Assembly (NCBI GenBank): GCA_021816665.1
Contig: JAKAXI010000164.1
Location: 1-5,479, forward strand
DNA from: Bacillota bacterium
GTDB lineage: Bacteria; Bacillota; Bacilli; Alicyclobacillales; Alicyclobacillaceae
Length of the DNA: 5,479 nucleotides
Direction of reading: 5' to 3'
Position numbers and translations under genes: made by a program. The notes beneath the pieces were generated by a model that ran no database searches, was not told the origin of the DNA, and was given only the letters and a program-made list of their open reading frames with translations. This document shows positions 1-5,479 of the stretch, piece by piece; the first letter of the stretch is position 1; every line of letters starts with the position of its first letter.

Positions 1-16
1 GCCAGCGGATGGCCAG

Positions 17-43
17 AAAAAAGGCCGCCCGTAGCGGACGGCC
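17..43 (-). terminator. Rho-independent terminator of the molybdoenzyme operon
   Basis: On the minus strand the arms GGCCGTCCG (43-35) and CGGGCGGCC (31-23) form a 9-bp stem with one G-U pair and a 3-nt loop, followed directly by six T residues (22-17). It begins 57 nt after the stop codon of the catalytic-subunit gene. The GC-rich stem and adjoining T run are the standard intrinsic terminator signature, so the transcription unit very probably ends here. On the plus strand no T run follows the stem, so it should work in one direction only. Confidence 0.93.
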
Positions 44-100
44 ATTCGCGTAAACCTAGTATTCAGGCAGGCTTTTAACCACCTCGGACTTGCAAGACTC

Positions 101-3100
101 TCATTTTGCCCCGGTGCCACTCTGCTCCTGCGCTTCTCTTGCTTCTGGCACGACGTAGGCATCAGGGTGTGGCTTTAGCACACGCAGCATCCACAGTGGG
201 CGGTACAGTCCACCAGGCCCGGGGGCCGGTCGCGTCAACGTAAGCCAGCGTTCGAACGCCGCGTACGACTTGTTTGTGTCGACGTGGACTTCTCCGTAGT
301 GTCGCCCGTTCTCCACCTTCTCGACGTGAATGCGCTGATGCCAGCACATCATGCCGCTGATGGGGTCCGGTTGGACCGGGAAGATCGCATTTTGATGTAC
401 ACCGCCATCCGTCCACCAGACGCGTTTGGAATCGGGATCACGGCTGTCAAACGGAGTAGGACCGTGGATCTGCTGCATCGCCCACTTCCCCGACTCAGTT
501 TCGTTGATTTTCACGAGCGACGAGCTCCAGCGGTCACTGCCGATCGACTCGTGCAGGCGCCACCGCCCCAAGTGGTGCGAGCACGCAATGACGCCTGGTT
601 TAATTGACTCCGTCACCCACACCTTGTCGACCATGTGCCCGATCTCGGTCGAGATCCGCACCTCATCTCCTGTCCGCACGCCGAGCCGCTTGGCGTCTCG
701 AGGGTGCACCCACACTGGGTTGGTGTGCGCGATCTCGTGCAGCCACTTGGCGCCGTTGGTCCGGCTGTGAATCAGCATCGGCAAGCGGAAAGTGGGCAGC
801 AACATGTAGTCGCCTTTGGCCGGGTCAATCGTCGCGTGGTGCACCTGTGTCACAATGTGGACCATTTGTTCACGCTCTGCGGCGTTGCGCGGGTAAATCG
901 GGATGGCGTATTCTGGCCAACCCCAGTCGCGCAGTGTCGTCGAGAAGAACTCTAGTTTTCCAGATGGCGTGGGGAACCCTTTGACGATGCGTCCCCCGAC
1001 GACAACGCCTGCGCGAACTTTGCCCTGAGCGTTCTTAAATGGTCCCGGGTACGGCGCGTGGTTCGCCGAATGCGGCAGTTGGTCAGCCCACAACCCGGGC
1101 TGTTGTCCTTCCAGCTGACGATCCGCTGAAGGTTCCGGCACGACCACTGCGCCAGTGAGTTCGGCGACGTCGACGGGTTGGCGATACCTGCCGTAAACGT
1201 CCGTCGTGATCTCAAAAGCGCCGTATCGCTTCATGTACTGGAGCGGCGTCATCCCTTCCGCCGCAGCGGCCTCAGGGAGGCCAGGTACGGCGTTTTCAAA
1301 GATCCACTGGTAGTACTCGTTGACCGTGATCTTTTCACCAGGCCGGTACGGTGACTCAAAGTGCTGGCGGATACCGAGGCTGCCATCTGGGTCGATGCGC
1401 CAGGAGAGCTCGATCCAAAACTCGTTCTCCTCCCACACTTCCCCAGGGTTTGCATCGCGCGTGTCGCGGACGTCCTCGCCGCGGCGTTCTTTGGCGACGC
1501 GCAGCACGGGTTGGCGAAAGCCAATCCATTGGCCTGCATGTGTCTCGTAACTGTGCAGGTCGTGGCGCTCGGACGCGAGGCCCATCGGCAGCACGTAGTC
1601 CGAGAACTGCGAGGACTCCGACCAGACTGGAGACAATGTGACGTGGCAGCCGACTTTGTCTTTGTCCTTGAACATCTCAATCCAGCTGAACCCGTCCGGA
1701 AACGTCCAAACGGGGTTGATGACGCGCGCGAAGTACACCTCAAGTCGCTTGTTGCGCCGTTGCAGAATGTGCGGCAGGCAGAAGCTGAGCTCAAAGAAGG
1801 ACAACGGAAACTCACGCGGCCAGTGATTCTCATTCCACTCCCGAATCGGCGCAGGCGCGGTGTGACGCGCGGGCACAAACTTCACCCAGGCGTTCGGGAT
1901 CATGCTCCCCTCTTCACCGACAGCGCCCATCAGGACGTTCAGGAACATGATGCAGCGCGTGATCATCCAACCGCCGCGGTGTCCCGCAGCAGCGTTGCGC
2001 CAAATGTTGCTTGAAAAACCGGTGCCGGCCCGGGCAATTTCGTCCGCAATCGTCACAATCTGCTTCGCGGAAACGCCGGACTCTTGTGCTGCCCACTCCG
2101 GTGTGTAGTGTCCGTACAACTGTTTGAGCACGGCGACAAAACTCTCAAAGGAGATGCTGTCTGGGACGTCCGCGAGAAAGCCGGACTGCACCAAGGACTG
2201 CAGGTAGCTGCGGTCAGACAGAAACTCGCGCCAGTTCACCCAGTCCCGGACAAACTCGCCGTTGAACCGCTCCGTCTGAATCAGTTGATTGGCGATCGCA
2301 AGGAGCAAAGCAGACTCCGTCCCTGGCCACGGCGACAGCCAATAGTCGGCCTTCGATGCGGTGTTTGAGAGCCGCGTGTCGATCACGGCTACTTTCGTCC
2401 CACTCTGCTGCGCCTCAATGATGCGCTGCGCGTTCGGGTTAAAGTAGTGGCCGGCTTCCAGATGAGCGCTCATCATCAGGATGAAGCGAGACTTCGCGTA
2501 GTCTGGCGCCGGTCGGTCCATCCCCATCCAAAACGCGTACCCTGCGCGGGCGCCGGCTGAACAGACGTTGGTGTGGCTGGACAGTCCATCGATGCCCCAT
2601 GCCTTGAGCACCCGCTCTGTATACTCGTCCTCGCCGGGGCGGCCGACGTGGTACACGACCTCGTCTCTGCGCCCCTCCACAAAGGCCTTGCGAATCCGGG
2701 CAGCAATGTCGTCGAGCGCTTCGTCCCAGGAGACGCGCTCCCACTGACCTTCGCCGCGCTCGCCGACGCGCTTCAGCGGGTGTAAAATCCGCTCCGGGTT
2801 GTTGACCTGACTGACGGTGGCAGGTCCCTTAGCACAGTTGCGGCCGCGACTGCCCGGGTGCAGCGGGTGGCCTTCCATCTTCTTGACCTCGCCCGTCTCT
2901 TTGTCGATGTACGCAAGTAATCCGCACGCGGCTTCACAGTTGAAGCACACGGTCGGGATGAGTTCGTAGTGATGCTCGACTCGCTTTGGCCAGGCCTTGG
3001 CGTCGAGTTCCGTCCAATCATCCCAGTTTGCGGGAGTCGGATGGGACCGAAGATGGCCGAAGCCCTTCGTCAATTTTTCATGGACATCCTGAACACTCAC
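101..3100 (-). CDS. Molybdopterin-dependent oxidoreductase catalytic subunit, SoeA/PsrA-like, cytoplasmic
   Basis: This 999-residue protein belongs to the DMSO-reductase (MopB) superfamily. Seen in sequence: an N-terminal [4Fe-4S] site formed by Cys52, Cys55, Cys59 and Cys89 (the last in GRNCAKG); a probable Mo-ligating Cys180 in SHTNVCSAGARAGY; a cofactor-binding stretch around 373-400 (GHRGGWMITR...); the family motif TPSGKLEFFS at 711-720; and a C-terminal molybdopterin-dinucleotide-binding domain from about 765 to 950 (NPVWVHPRDAKRLGVRTGDE). The first 40 residues carry no twin-arginine or hydrophobic signal, so the enzyme should stay in the cytoplasm, unlike PsrA, TtrA or ArrA. Its length is closer to SoeA-type sulfite dehydrogenases than to PsrA/PhsA (about 760). 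Start: GTG at 3100, with an in-frame TGA 9 nt upstream and a good ribosome binding site. It follows the Fe-S/anchor gene by 23 nt. The molybdoenzyme class is certain; sulfite oxidation is inferred (about 0.5), with polysulfide, thiosulfate or another oxyanion as alternatives. Cysteine, not selenocysteine, makes classical formate dehydrogenase less likely. Confidence 0.95.
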   Translation of the reverse strand: MSVQDVHEKLTKGFGHLRSHPTPANWDDWTELDAKAWPKRVEHHYELIPTVCFNCEAACGLLAYIDKETGEVKKMEGHPLHPGSRGRNCAKGPATVSQVNNPERILHPLKRVGERGEGQWERVSWDEALDDIAARIRKAFVEGRRDEVVYHVGRPGEDEYTERVLKAWGIDGLSSHTNVCSAGARAGYAFWMGMDRPAPDYAKSRFILMMSAHLEAGHYFNPNAQRIIEAQQSGTKVAVIDTRLSNTASKADYWLSPWPGTESALLLAIANQLIQTERFNGEFVRDWVNWREFLSDRSYLQSLVQSGFLADVPDSISFESFVAVLKQLYGHYTPEWAAQESGVSAKQIVTIADEIARAGTGFSSNIWRNAAAGHRGGWMITRCIMFLNVLMGAVGEEGSMIPNAWVKFVPARHTAPAPIREWNENHWPREFPLSFFELSFCLPHILQRRNKRLEVYFARVINPVWTFPDGFSWIEMFKDKDKVGCHVTLSPVWSESSQFSDYVLPMGLASERHDLHSYETHAGQWIGFRQPVLRVAKERRGEDVRDTRDANPGEVWEENEFWIELSWRIDPDGSLGIRQHFESPYRPGEKITVNEYYQWIFENAVPGLPEAAAAEGMTPLQYMKRYGAFEITTDVYGRYRQPVDVAELTGAVVVPEPSADRQLEGQQPGLWADQLPHSANHAPYPGPFKNAQGKVRAGVVVGGRIVKGFPTPSGKLEFFSTTLRDWGWPEYAIPIYPRNAAEREQMVHIVTQVHHATIDPAKGDYMLLPTFRLPMLIHSRTNGAKWLHEIAHTNPVWVHPRDAKRLGVRTGDEVRISTEIGHMVDKVWVTESIKPGVIACSHHLGRWRLHESIGSDRWSSSLVKINETESGKWAMQQIHGPTPFDSRDPDSKRVWWTDGGVHQNAIFPVQPDPISGMMCWHQRIHVEKVENGRHYGEVHVDTNKSYAAFERWLTLTRPAPGPGGLYRPLWMLRVLKPHPDAYVVPEAREAQEQSGTGAK

Positions 3101-3106
3101 GTGAAG

Positions 3107-3116
3107 TCACCCCCTC
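3107..3116 (-). promoter_or_regulatory. Shine-Dalgarno site of the catalytic-subunit gene
   Basis: The minus strand reads GAGGGGGTGA and lies 6 nt before the GTG start at 3100. It is close to the AGGAGGTGA consensus and fixes the non-ATG start. It sits wholly within the 23-nt gap after the preceding gene, as expected for an operon in which the two subunits are translated from one message. Confidence 0.85.
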
Positions 3117-3123
3117 ATCTGAT

Positions 3124-4686
3124 TTAGCTCAGCGGCACCGACTGTCCGCCCTGGACATAGGCGTGTTCATACGCAAACAACCCAACCAGTGCCAGCACGG
3201 CCGCAACTGTCAAGAGCGGAGTCGAACCGTAAACGATGCTGAGTGCCACTGGCGCCAACGCGCCGACAATCAGCCCGGTCCAAAAGTAACTGCGGAAATT
3301 CCCATAGATCATTTGGTGCGCGGCCCGCTTGGCGTCGAGAATCGGGTGTGGAATCACCAGCTCGCTCAAAATCAGGGCCAAATGAACTGCGGCTGACACG
3401 AGCAGGGTGGTGTGTACGATGGTGAGTGCGTGCTGTGGCAGCGGTAGGAACAGACCAGCCAGGGCAAAAGTTGCCGATCCCGCAAGTGTCGCCTGCGACA
3501 GCAGATGCACCGGCAGCATCGGGTTTTGCCACAAGTCGCGCCCTTTTGCTTGCGCAAAGAGGAAAGCCGTGTACATCGCGGTAAACGCCGCGAGAATGAC
3601 GCCCGGTACTGAGAGCGCAATCTGACCGCCACCGCTCCCAGCGACACCGAGCACGAACTGAATGACGAGGACTATCCCATACCCAAGAAGGATGGCCGAC
3701 ACACGCACCAGCCACGACTTCCACTGTGGGCGGGTAAAGATGCGCAGAAAGCGCATGGGATGCTCAAGGTCTGCCACAAGCAGAATGCCCGTGAAACCGA
3801 GGAACGCGATGCCGACGAGAGAAGCGGTAAGATTCCAGGCTGGTGACAGCTGTACACCGGCAAAGACGAGAATCGCAGTCATGAGGAACGCGCCGGCAGA
3901 GATCGACTTCGTCCAGGTGTACAAGGACACAGGCCAGTGCCAGGGCGCCTGGTGCGGCACATCGTAGGCAAGGCGAGCCGCCGCCACACTGTGTTTCGGC
4001 TCTGCAGCCTTCGCGGCGTGTACCGGGTACCCTTCATTTTGTTGCGAATACAAGTGCGCCCCTTCGTAGGTCGCCTTCGACGGGTTCAGCGTGTAGTCGC
4101 TGGCGCCGACGTAGAAGACTTTCGGGTTCGTGCCTTTTTCCGGCTTGCGCACGTCAGCTTTGTTGCGTGAGATGAGTTGCAGGACTTCGCTGTTCGGGTC
4201 ATTCAGGTTGCCGACGACAATCGCCTCAACCGGACAGACGATGACGCACGCCGGCTCAAGTCCCTGGTCAATGCGATGCGCGCAGAAGTTGCACTTCTCA
4301 GCGCTGTGCACGTCCGGGTTGATGTAGATCGCGTCGTACGGACACGCGGCGATACACGCCTTGCAGCCAATACAGACTTCGCGATCAAAGTCGACAATGC
4401 CATCTGCTCGCTTGAACATCGCGGTGACCGGACAGATAGGGACGCAAGGCGCGTCATCGCACTGGTTGCACCGCGTCACTTGAAACTCACGCGTGACTTC
4501 CGGGTAGACGCCCACTTCGACCTGTTTGACGTACGTCCGGTTGACACTGAGCGGTACATCGTGCTCCATCTTGCATGCCACAGAGCACGCGTGACAACCA
4601 ATACACGTCTCTTGGTTGATAACTTTCCCCCAACGAATCGGGGGCGCATCAGTAGACTCAGCAACGGGTATATCCAATTCGATCAA
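3124..4686 (-). CDS. Fused [4Fe-4S] electron-transfer subunit and NrfD-type membrane anchor (SoeB-SoeC-like)
   Basis: This 520-residue protein joins two subunits that are usually separate. Residues 20-160 are a DmsB/PsrB-type ferredoxin domain with 16 cysteines in four groups: C28/C31/C34/C38, C73/C76/C81/C85, C105/C108/C111/C115 and C132/C135/C147/C151, enough for four [4Fe-4S] clusters. Residues 160-245 form a linker with KPEKGTNPKVFYVGA, a stretch I associate with SoeB-type subunits. Residues 255-510 hold about eight hydrophobic helices (roughly 258-280, 285-306, 326-349, 356-379, 391-414, 419-443, 464-486, 488-509) with NrfD-like features LYTWTKSISAGAF and ADLEHPMRFLRIFTRPQWKSW. It should carry electrons between the catalytic subunit encoded just downstream and the menaquinone pool, with the clusters on the cytoplasmic side because there is no Tat signal. 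Start: TTG at 4686, chosen because an in-frame TGA lies about 30 nt upstream (4719-4717), no other start codon lies between, and GGGGGG sits 8 nt before it. The reading frame is continuous through the junction, so the fusion is a single intact ORF. Confidence 0.95.
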   Translation of the reverse strand: MIELDIPVAESTDAPPIRWGKVINQETCIGCHACSVACKMEHDVPLSVNRTYVKQVEVGVYPEVTREFQVTRCNQCDDAPCVPICPVTAMFKRADGIVDFDREVCIGCKACIAACPYDAIYINPDVHSAEKCNFCAHRIDQGLEPACVIVCPVEAIVVGNLNDPNSEVLQLISRNKADVRKPEKGTNPKVFYVGASDYTLNPSKATYEGAHLYSQQNEGYPVHAAKAAEPKHSVAAARLAYDVPHQAPWHWPVSLYTWTKSISAGAFLMTAILVFAGVQLSPAWNLTASLVGIAFLGFTGILLVADLEHPMRFLRIFTRPQWKSWLVRVSAILLGYGIVLVIQFVLGVAGSGGGQIALSVPGVILAAFTAMYTAFLFAQAKGRDLWQNPMLPVHLLSQATLAGSATFALAGLFLPLPQHALTIVHTTLLVSAAVHLALILSELVIPHPILDAKRAAHQMIYGNFRSYFWTGLIVGALAPVALSIVYGSTPLLTVAAVLALVGLFAYEHAYVQGGQSVPLS

Positions 4687-4688
4687 GC

Positions 4689-4739
4689 TGAAATCCCCCC
4701 AATGGTGCGATTTCTTTCAGCCTAACACCGGGGATTTCA
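4689..4739 (-). repeat. 10-bp perfect inverted repeat in the leader, able to mask the ribosome binding site
   Basis: On the minus strand TGAAATCCCC (4739-4730) is perfectly complementary to GGGGATTTCA (4698-4689), with a 31-nt spacer. Just inside, GGTG (4729-4726) and CACC (4707-4704) add 4 more pairs after a 5-nt bulge. In RNA this pairs four of the six Shine-Dalgarno G residues. A second, exclusive pairing, GCTGAAA (4721-4715) with TTTCAGC (4693-4687), would instead leave the G run in a loop. No T run follows, so this is not an intrinsic terminator. The arms are seen; a regulatory role is inferred. As DNA, the two arms are about 40 bp apart centre to centre and could also be paired protein-binding half-sites. 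Confidence 0.6.
4693..4700 (-). promoter_or_regulatory. G-run Shine-Dalgarno site of the Fe-S/anchor gene
   Basis: The minus strand reads GGGGGGAT, ending its G run 8 nt before the TTG start at 4686. It can pair with the anti-Shine-Dalgarno sequence using G-U wobble. The combination of an all-G site and a TTG start suggests modest translation, and the site overlaps the downstream arm of the inverted repeat described separately. Confidence 0.6.
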
Positions 4740-4763
4740 CGGGAGGTAATGCGATCTTTGCAA
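4734..4763 (-). promoter_or_regulatory. Weak sigma-A-type promoter candidate for the molybdoenzyme operon
   Basis: The minus strand has TTGCAA (4763-4758) and TGAAAT (4739-4734) separated by 18 nt, each matching 4 of 6 consensus bases. A weak core overlapped by a LysR-box candidate would suit an activator-dependent promoter. Transcription from here would start near 4727 and would lose the upstream arm of the inverted repeat. It is a low-confidence call; promoter activity could equally come from upstream of the regulator gene. Confidence 0.25.
4750..4762. promoter_or_regulatory. LysR-type T-N11-A operator candidate
   Basis: The 13-mer TGCGATCTTTGCA has the T-N11-A form with interrupted dyad symmetry (TGC at one end, GCA at the other, plus one further symmetric pair inside). 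It is centred about 70 nt upstream of the TTG start of the Fe-S/anchor gene and lies in the gap after the LysR gene. The motif is degenerate and can arise by chance, so position and symmetry are the only support. Confidence 0.35.
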
Positions 4764-4788
4764 GGGGGTATTGACAGTGGAAGAGCGC

Positions 4789-5479
4789 TTACAGAGGAGC
4801 CTTCTCCAGCAGGCGTAAAAACGCGTCGACCATGTAACGGCTGTAGCGCTCTGCGCGCTGCACAATGTGGAGATGGCGGCGAATCTGAAAACCTGCGATG
4901 GGCACTTCGACAAGGACGCCGCGCTGGCAGTCCTCGTGCACCGTAAGTCGCGACAAAAACGCTACGCCAAGCCCTGCGGCAATCGCGGACTTGATGGCTT
5001 GCGTGCTCCCGAGTTCCATGCAAAACGTCGCTTGCGAGAGCATGTTTGCCTGCTCCAGAGCCTGCTCTGTCACTTGCCGTGTCCCGGACCCTTCTTCGCG
5101 GCACAGCAGCGGTTCCTCAAGCACCTCAACGAGACTGATCTCGCCCTTCCGGGCAAACCTGTGCGACGGTGGACAGACCAGGACCAGGTCGTCCTCTTTC
5201 CACGCCGTCACCACAAGGTCAGCTGTCGGAGTCACAATTCCCTCGACCAGTCCAACGTCGATGCTGTGGTGTGCGAGTTGGCTGACGATTTCGGTTGTGT
5301 TCGCGATCCGCATTCGGATATCAGCCGTTGGATACTGCTCGCGCAAGTCGCCAAGCAGGACGGGCAGCAGGTACTCGCCAATGGAGAGTGTCGCGCCAAC
5401 ACACAATCCTCCGCCTTCGCTGCGCAGCCGCAGCAGTTCTTCCTTGGCGCGCACGTGACAACTGAGCAAATCCCTGCTG
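4789..5479 (-). CDS. LysR-family transcriptional regulator, CysL/YeiE-like, 5' end outside the window
   Basis: The visible 229 residues are the end of the linker helix and the whole effector-binding domain of a LysR-type regulator; about 65-70 residues, including the winged helix-turn-helix, lie beyond the edge at 5479. The reading frame stays open to the edge, and the TTG at 5469 is an internal Leu codon, not a start. Seen in the visible fragment: GATLSIGEYLLP (28-39) opening the effector domain, IDVGLVEG (73-80), CREEGSGTRQ (126-135), and ELGSTQAIKSAIAAGLG (155-171) followed by LSRLTV. This set of motifs matches the CysL/YeiE group. Known for the family: B. subtilis CysL activates sulfite reductase genes, and YeiE has been linked to sulfite. 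The gene is co-oriented with the molybdoenzyme genes and ends 102 nt before them, so control of that operon is likely but inferred; no terminator is visible between them, so readthrough is possible. The LysR assignment is secure; the sulfite ligand is a hypothesis. Confidence 0.93.
   Translation of the reverse strand, partial: SRDLLSCHVRAKEELLRLRSEGGGLCVGATLSIGEYLLPVLLGDLREQYPTADIRMRIANTTEIVSQLAHHSIDVGLVEGIVTPTADLVVTAWKEDDLVLVCPPSHRFARKGEISLVEVLEEPLLCREEGSGTRQVTEQALEQANMLSQATFCMELGSTQAIKSAIAAGLGVAFLSRLTVHEDCQRGVLVEVPIAGFQIRRHLHIVQRAERYSRYMVDAFLRLLEKAPL

Noticed and set aside
56..100. In-frame 14-codon extension after the TGA stop of the catalytic gene, up to TAG, suggesting UGA readthrough
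   Set aside because: Fourteen sense codons are expected by chance about half the time, no selenocysteine-insertion hairpin is evident, and the protein is complete without it.
1249..1878. 209-residue minus-strand frame in another phase of the catalytic-subunit gene
   Set aside because: Its composition is rich in Arg, Ser and Thr with no domain, typical of a frame shadow; the overlapping frame carries the family motifs.
1361..2014. 217-residue plus-strand open frame inside the catalytic-subunit gene
   Set aside because: It lies wholly antisense to a clearly conserved MopB gene and shows no recognisable motif; long antisense frames are expected in GC-rich coding DNA.
101..3100. Formate dehydrogenase as the function of the catalytic subunit
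   Set aside because: The probable Mo ligand is Cys180 in NVCSAGARAGY without the UHG/CHG-type motif usual in formate dehydrogenases; the context is sulfur-related.
4177..4725. 182-residue plus-strand frame across the start of the Fe-S/anchor gene
   Set aside because: It is antisense to the cysteine motifs of the ferredoxin domain and has no recognisable family features.
4689..4739. Inverted repeat as a terminator of the LysR transcript
   Set aside because: The 31-nt spacer makes a loose hairpin, and the downstream arm is followed by the start region of the next gene, not a T run.
4771..4776. Perfect TTGACA on the plus strand as a possible divergent promoter
   Set aside because: No acceptable -10 element lies 16-18 nt downstream, and there is no plausible plus-strand gene to transcribe.
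4742..4946. Plus-strand GGGAGG followed by ATG at 4749 and a 65-codon frame
   Set aside because: The spacing to the ATG is only 2-3 nt, most of the frame is antisense to the LysR gene, and the product has no recognisable features.
4898..5458. 186-residue plus-strand frame opposite the LysR gene
   Set aside because: Ser/Thr/Arg-rich shadow of a well-conserved effector-binding domain on the other strand.

Overview
The window holds a minus-strand gene set from what looks like a moderately GC-rich Gram-positive bacterium. Pointers are the strong purine-rich ribosome binding sites, the GTG and TTG starts, a textbook rho-independent terminator, and a CysL/YeiE-type LysR regulator. An acidophilic or thermophilic Bacillota lineage such as Alicyclobacillaceae is a guess from style and gene content, not something the sequence proves. 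No mobile element, CRISPR array, tRNA or rRNA was seen.

In the direction of transcription (right to left) the layout is as follows. (1) At 5479-4789 lies the 3' three-quarters of a LysR-type regulator gene; its DNA-binding domain is beyond the window edge. (2) A 102-nt gap at 4788-4687 carries a T-N11-A LysR-box candidate, a weak promoter candidate, and a 10-bp perfect inverted repeat whose downstream arm includes the Shine-Dalgarno sequence of the next gene. (3) At 4686-3124 lies a 520-residue protein that fuses a four-cluster [4Fe-4S] ferredoxin-type subunit to an eight-helix NrfD/PsrC/DmsC-type membrane anchor. (4) After 23 nt, at 3100-101, lies a 999-residue molybdopterin-dependent catalytic subunit with an N-terminal [4Fe-4S] site and a cysteine as probable Mo ligand. 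(5) A strong hairpin plus U-tract terminator lies at 43-17.

Together genes 2 and 3 encode a complete membrane-bound molybdoenzyme of the CISM (complex iron-sulfur molybdoenzyme) type: catalytic subunit, electron-transfer subunit and quinone-reactive anchor, with the last two joined in one chain. Neither protein has a Tat or Sec signal, so the active site should face the cytoplasm. This layout, the linker sequence after the ferredoxin domain, and the adjacent regulator of the sulfite-associated CysL/YeiE group all fit a SoeABC-like cytoplasmic sulfite dehydrogenase that feeds electrons to menaquinone. The substrate is an inference; a polysulfide, tetrathionate or other oxyanion reductase of the same superfamily is not excluded.

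The most unusual points are the B-C subunit fusion that reduces the enzyme to two genes, the LysR gene placed in tandem rather than divergently, and a leader that can fold in two mutually exclusive ways around the ribosome binding site.
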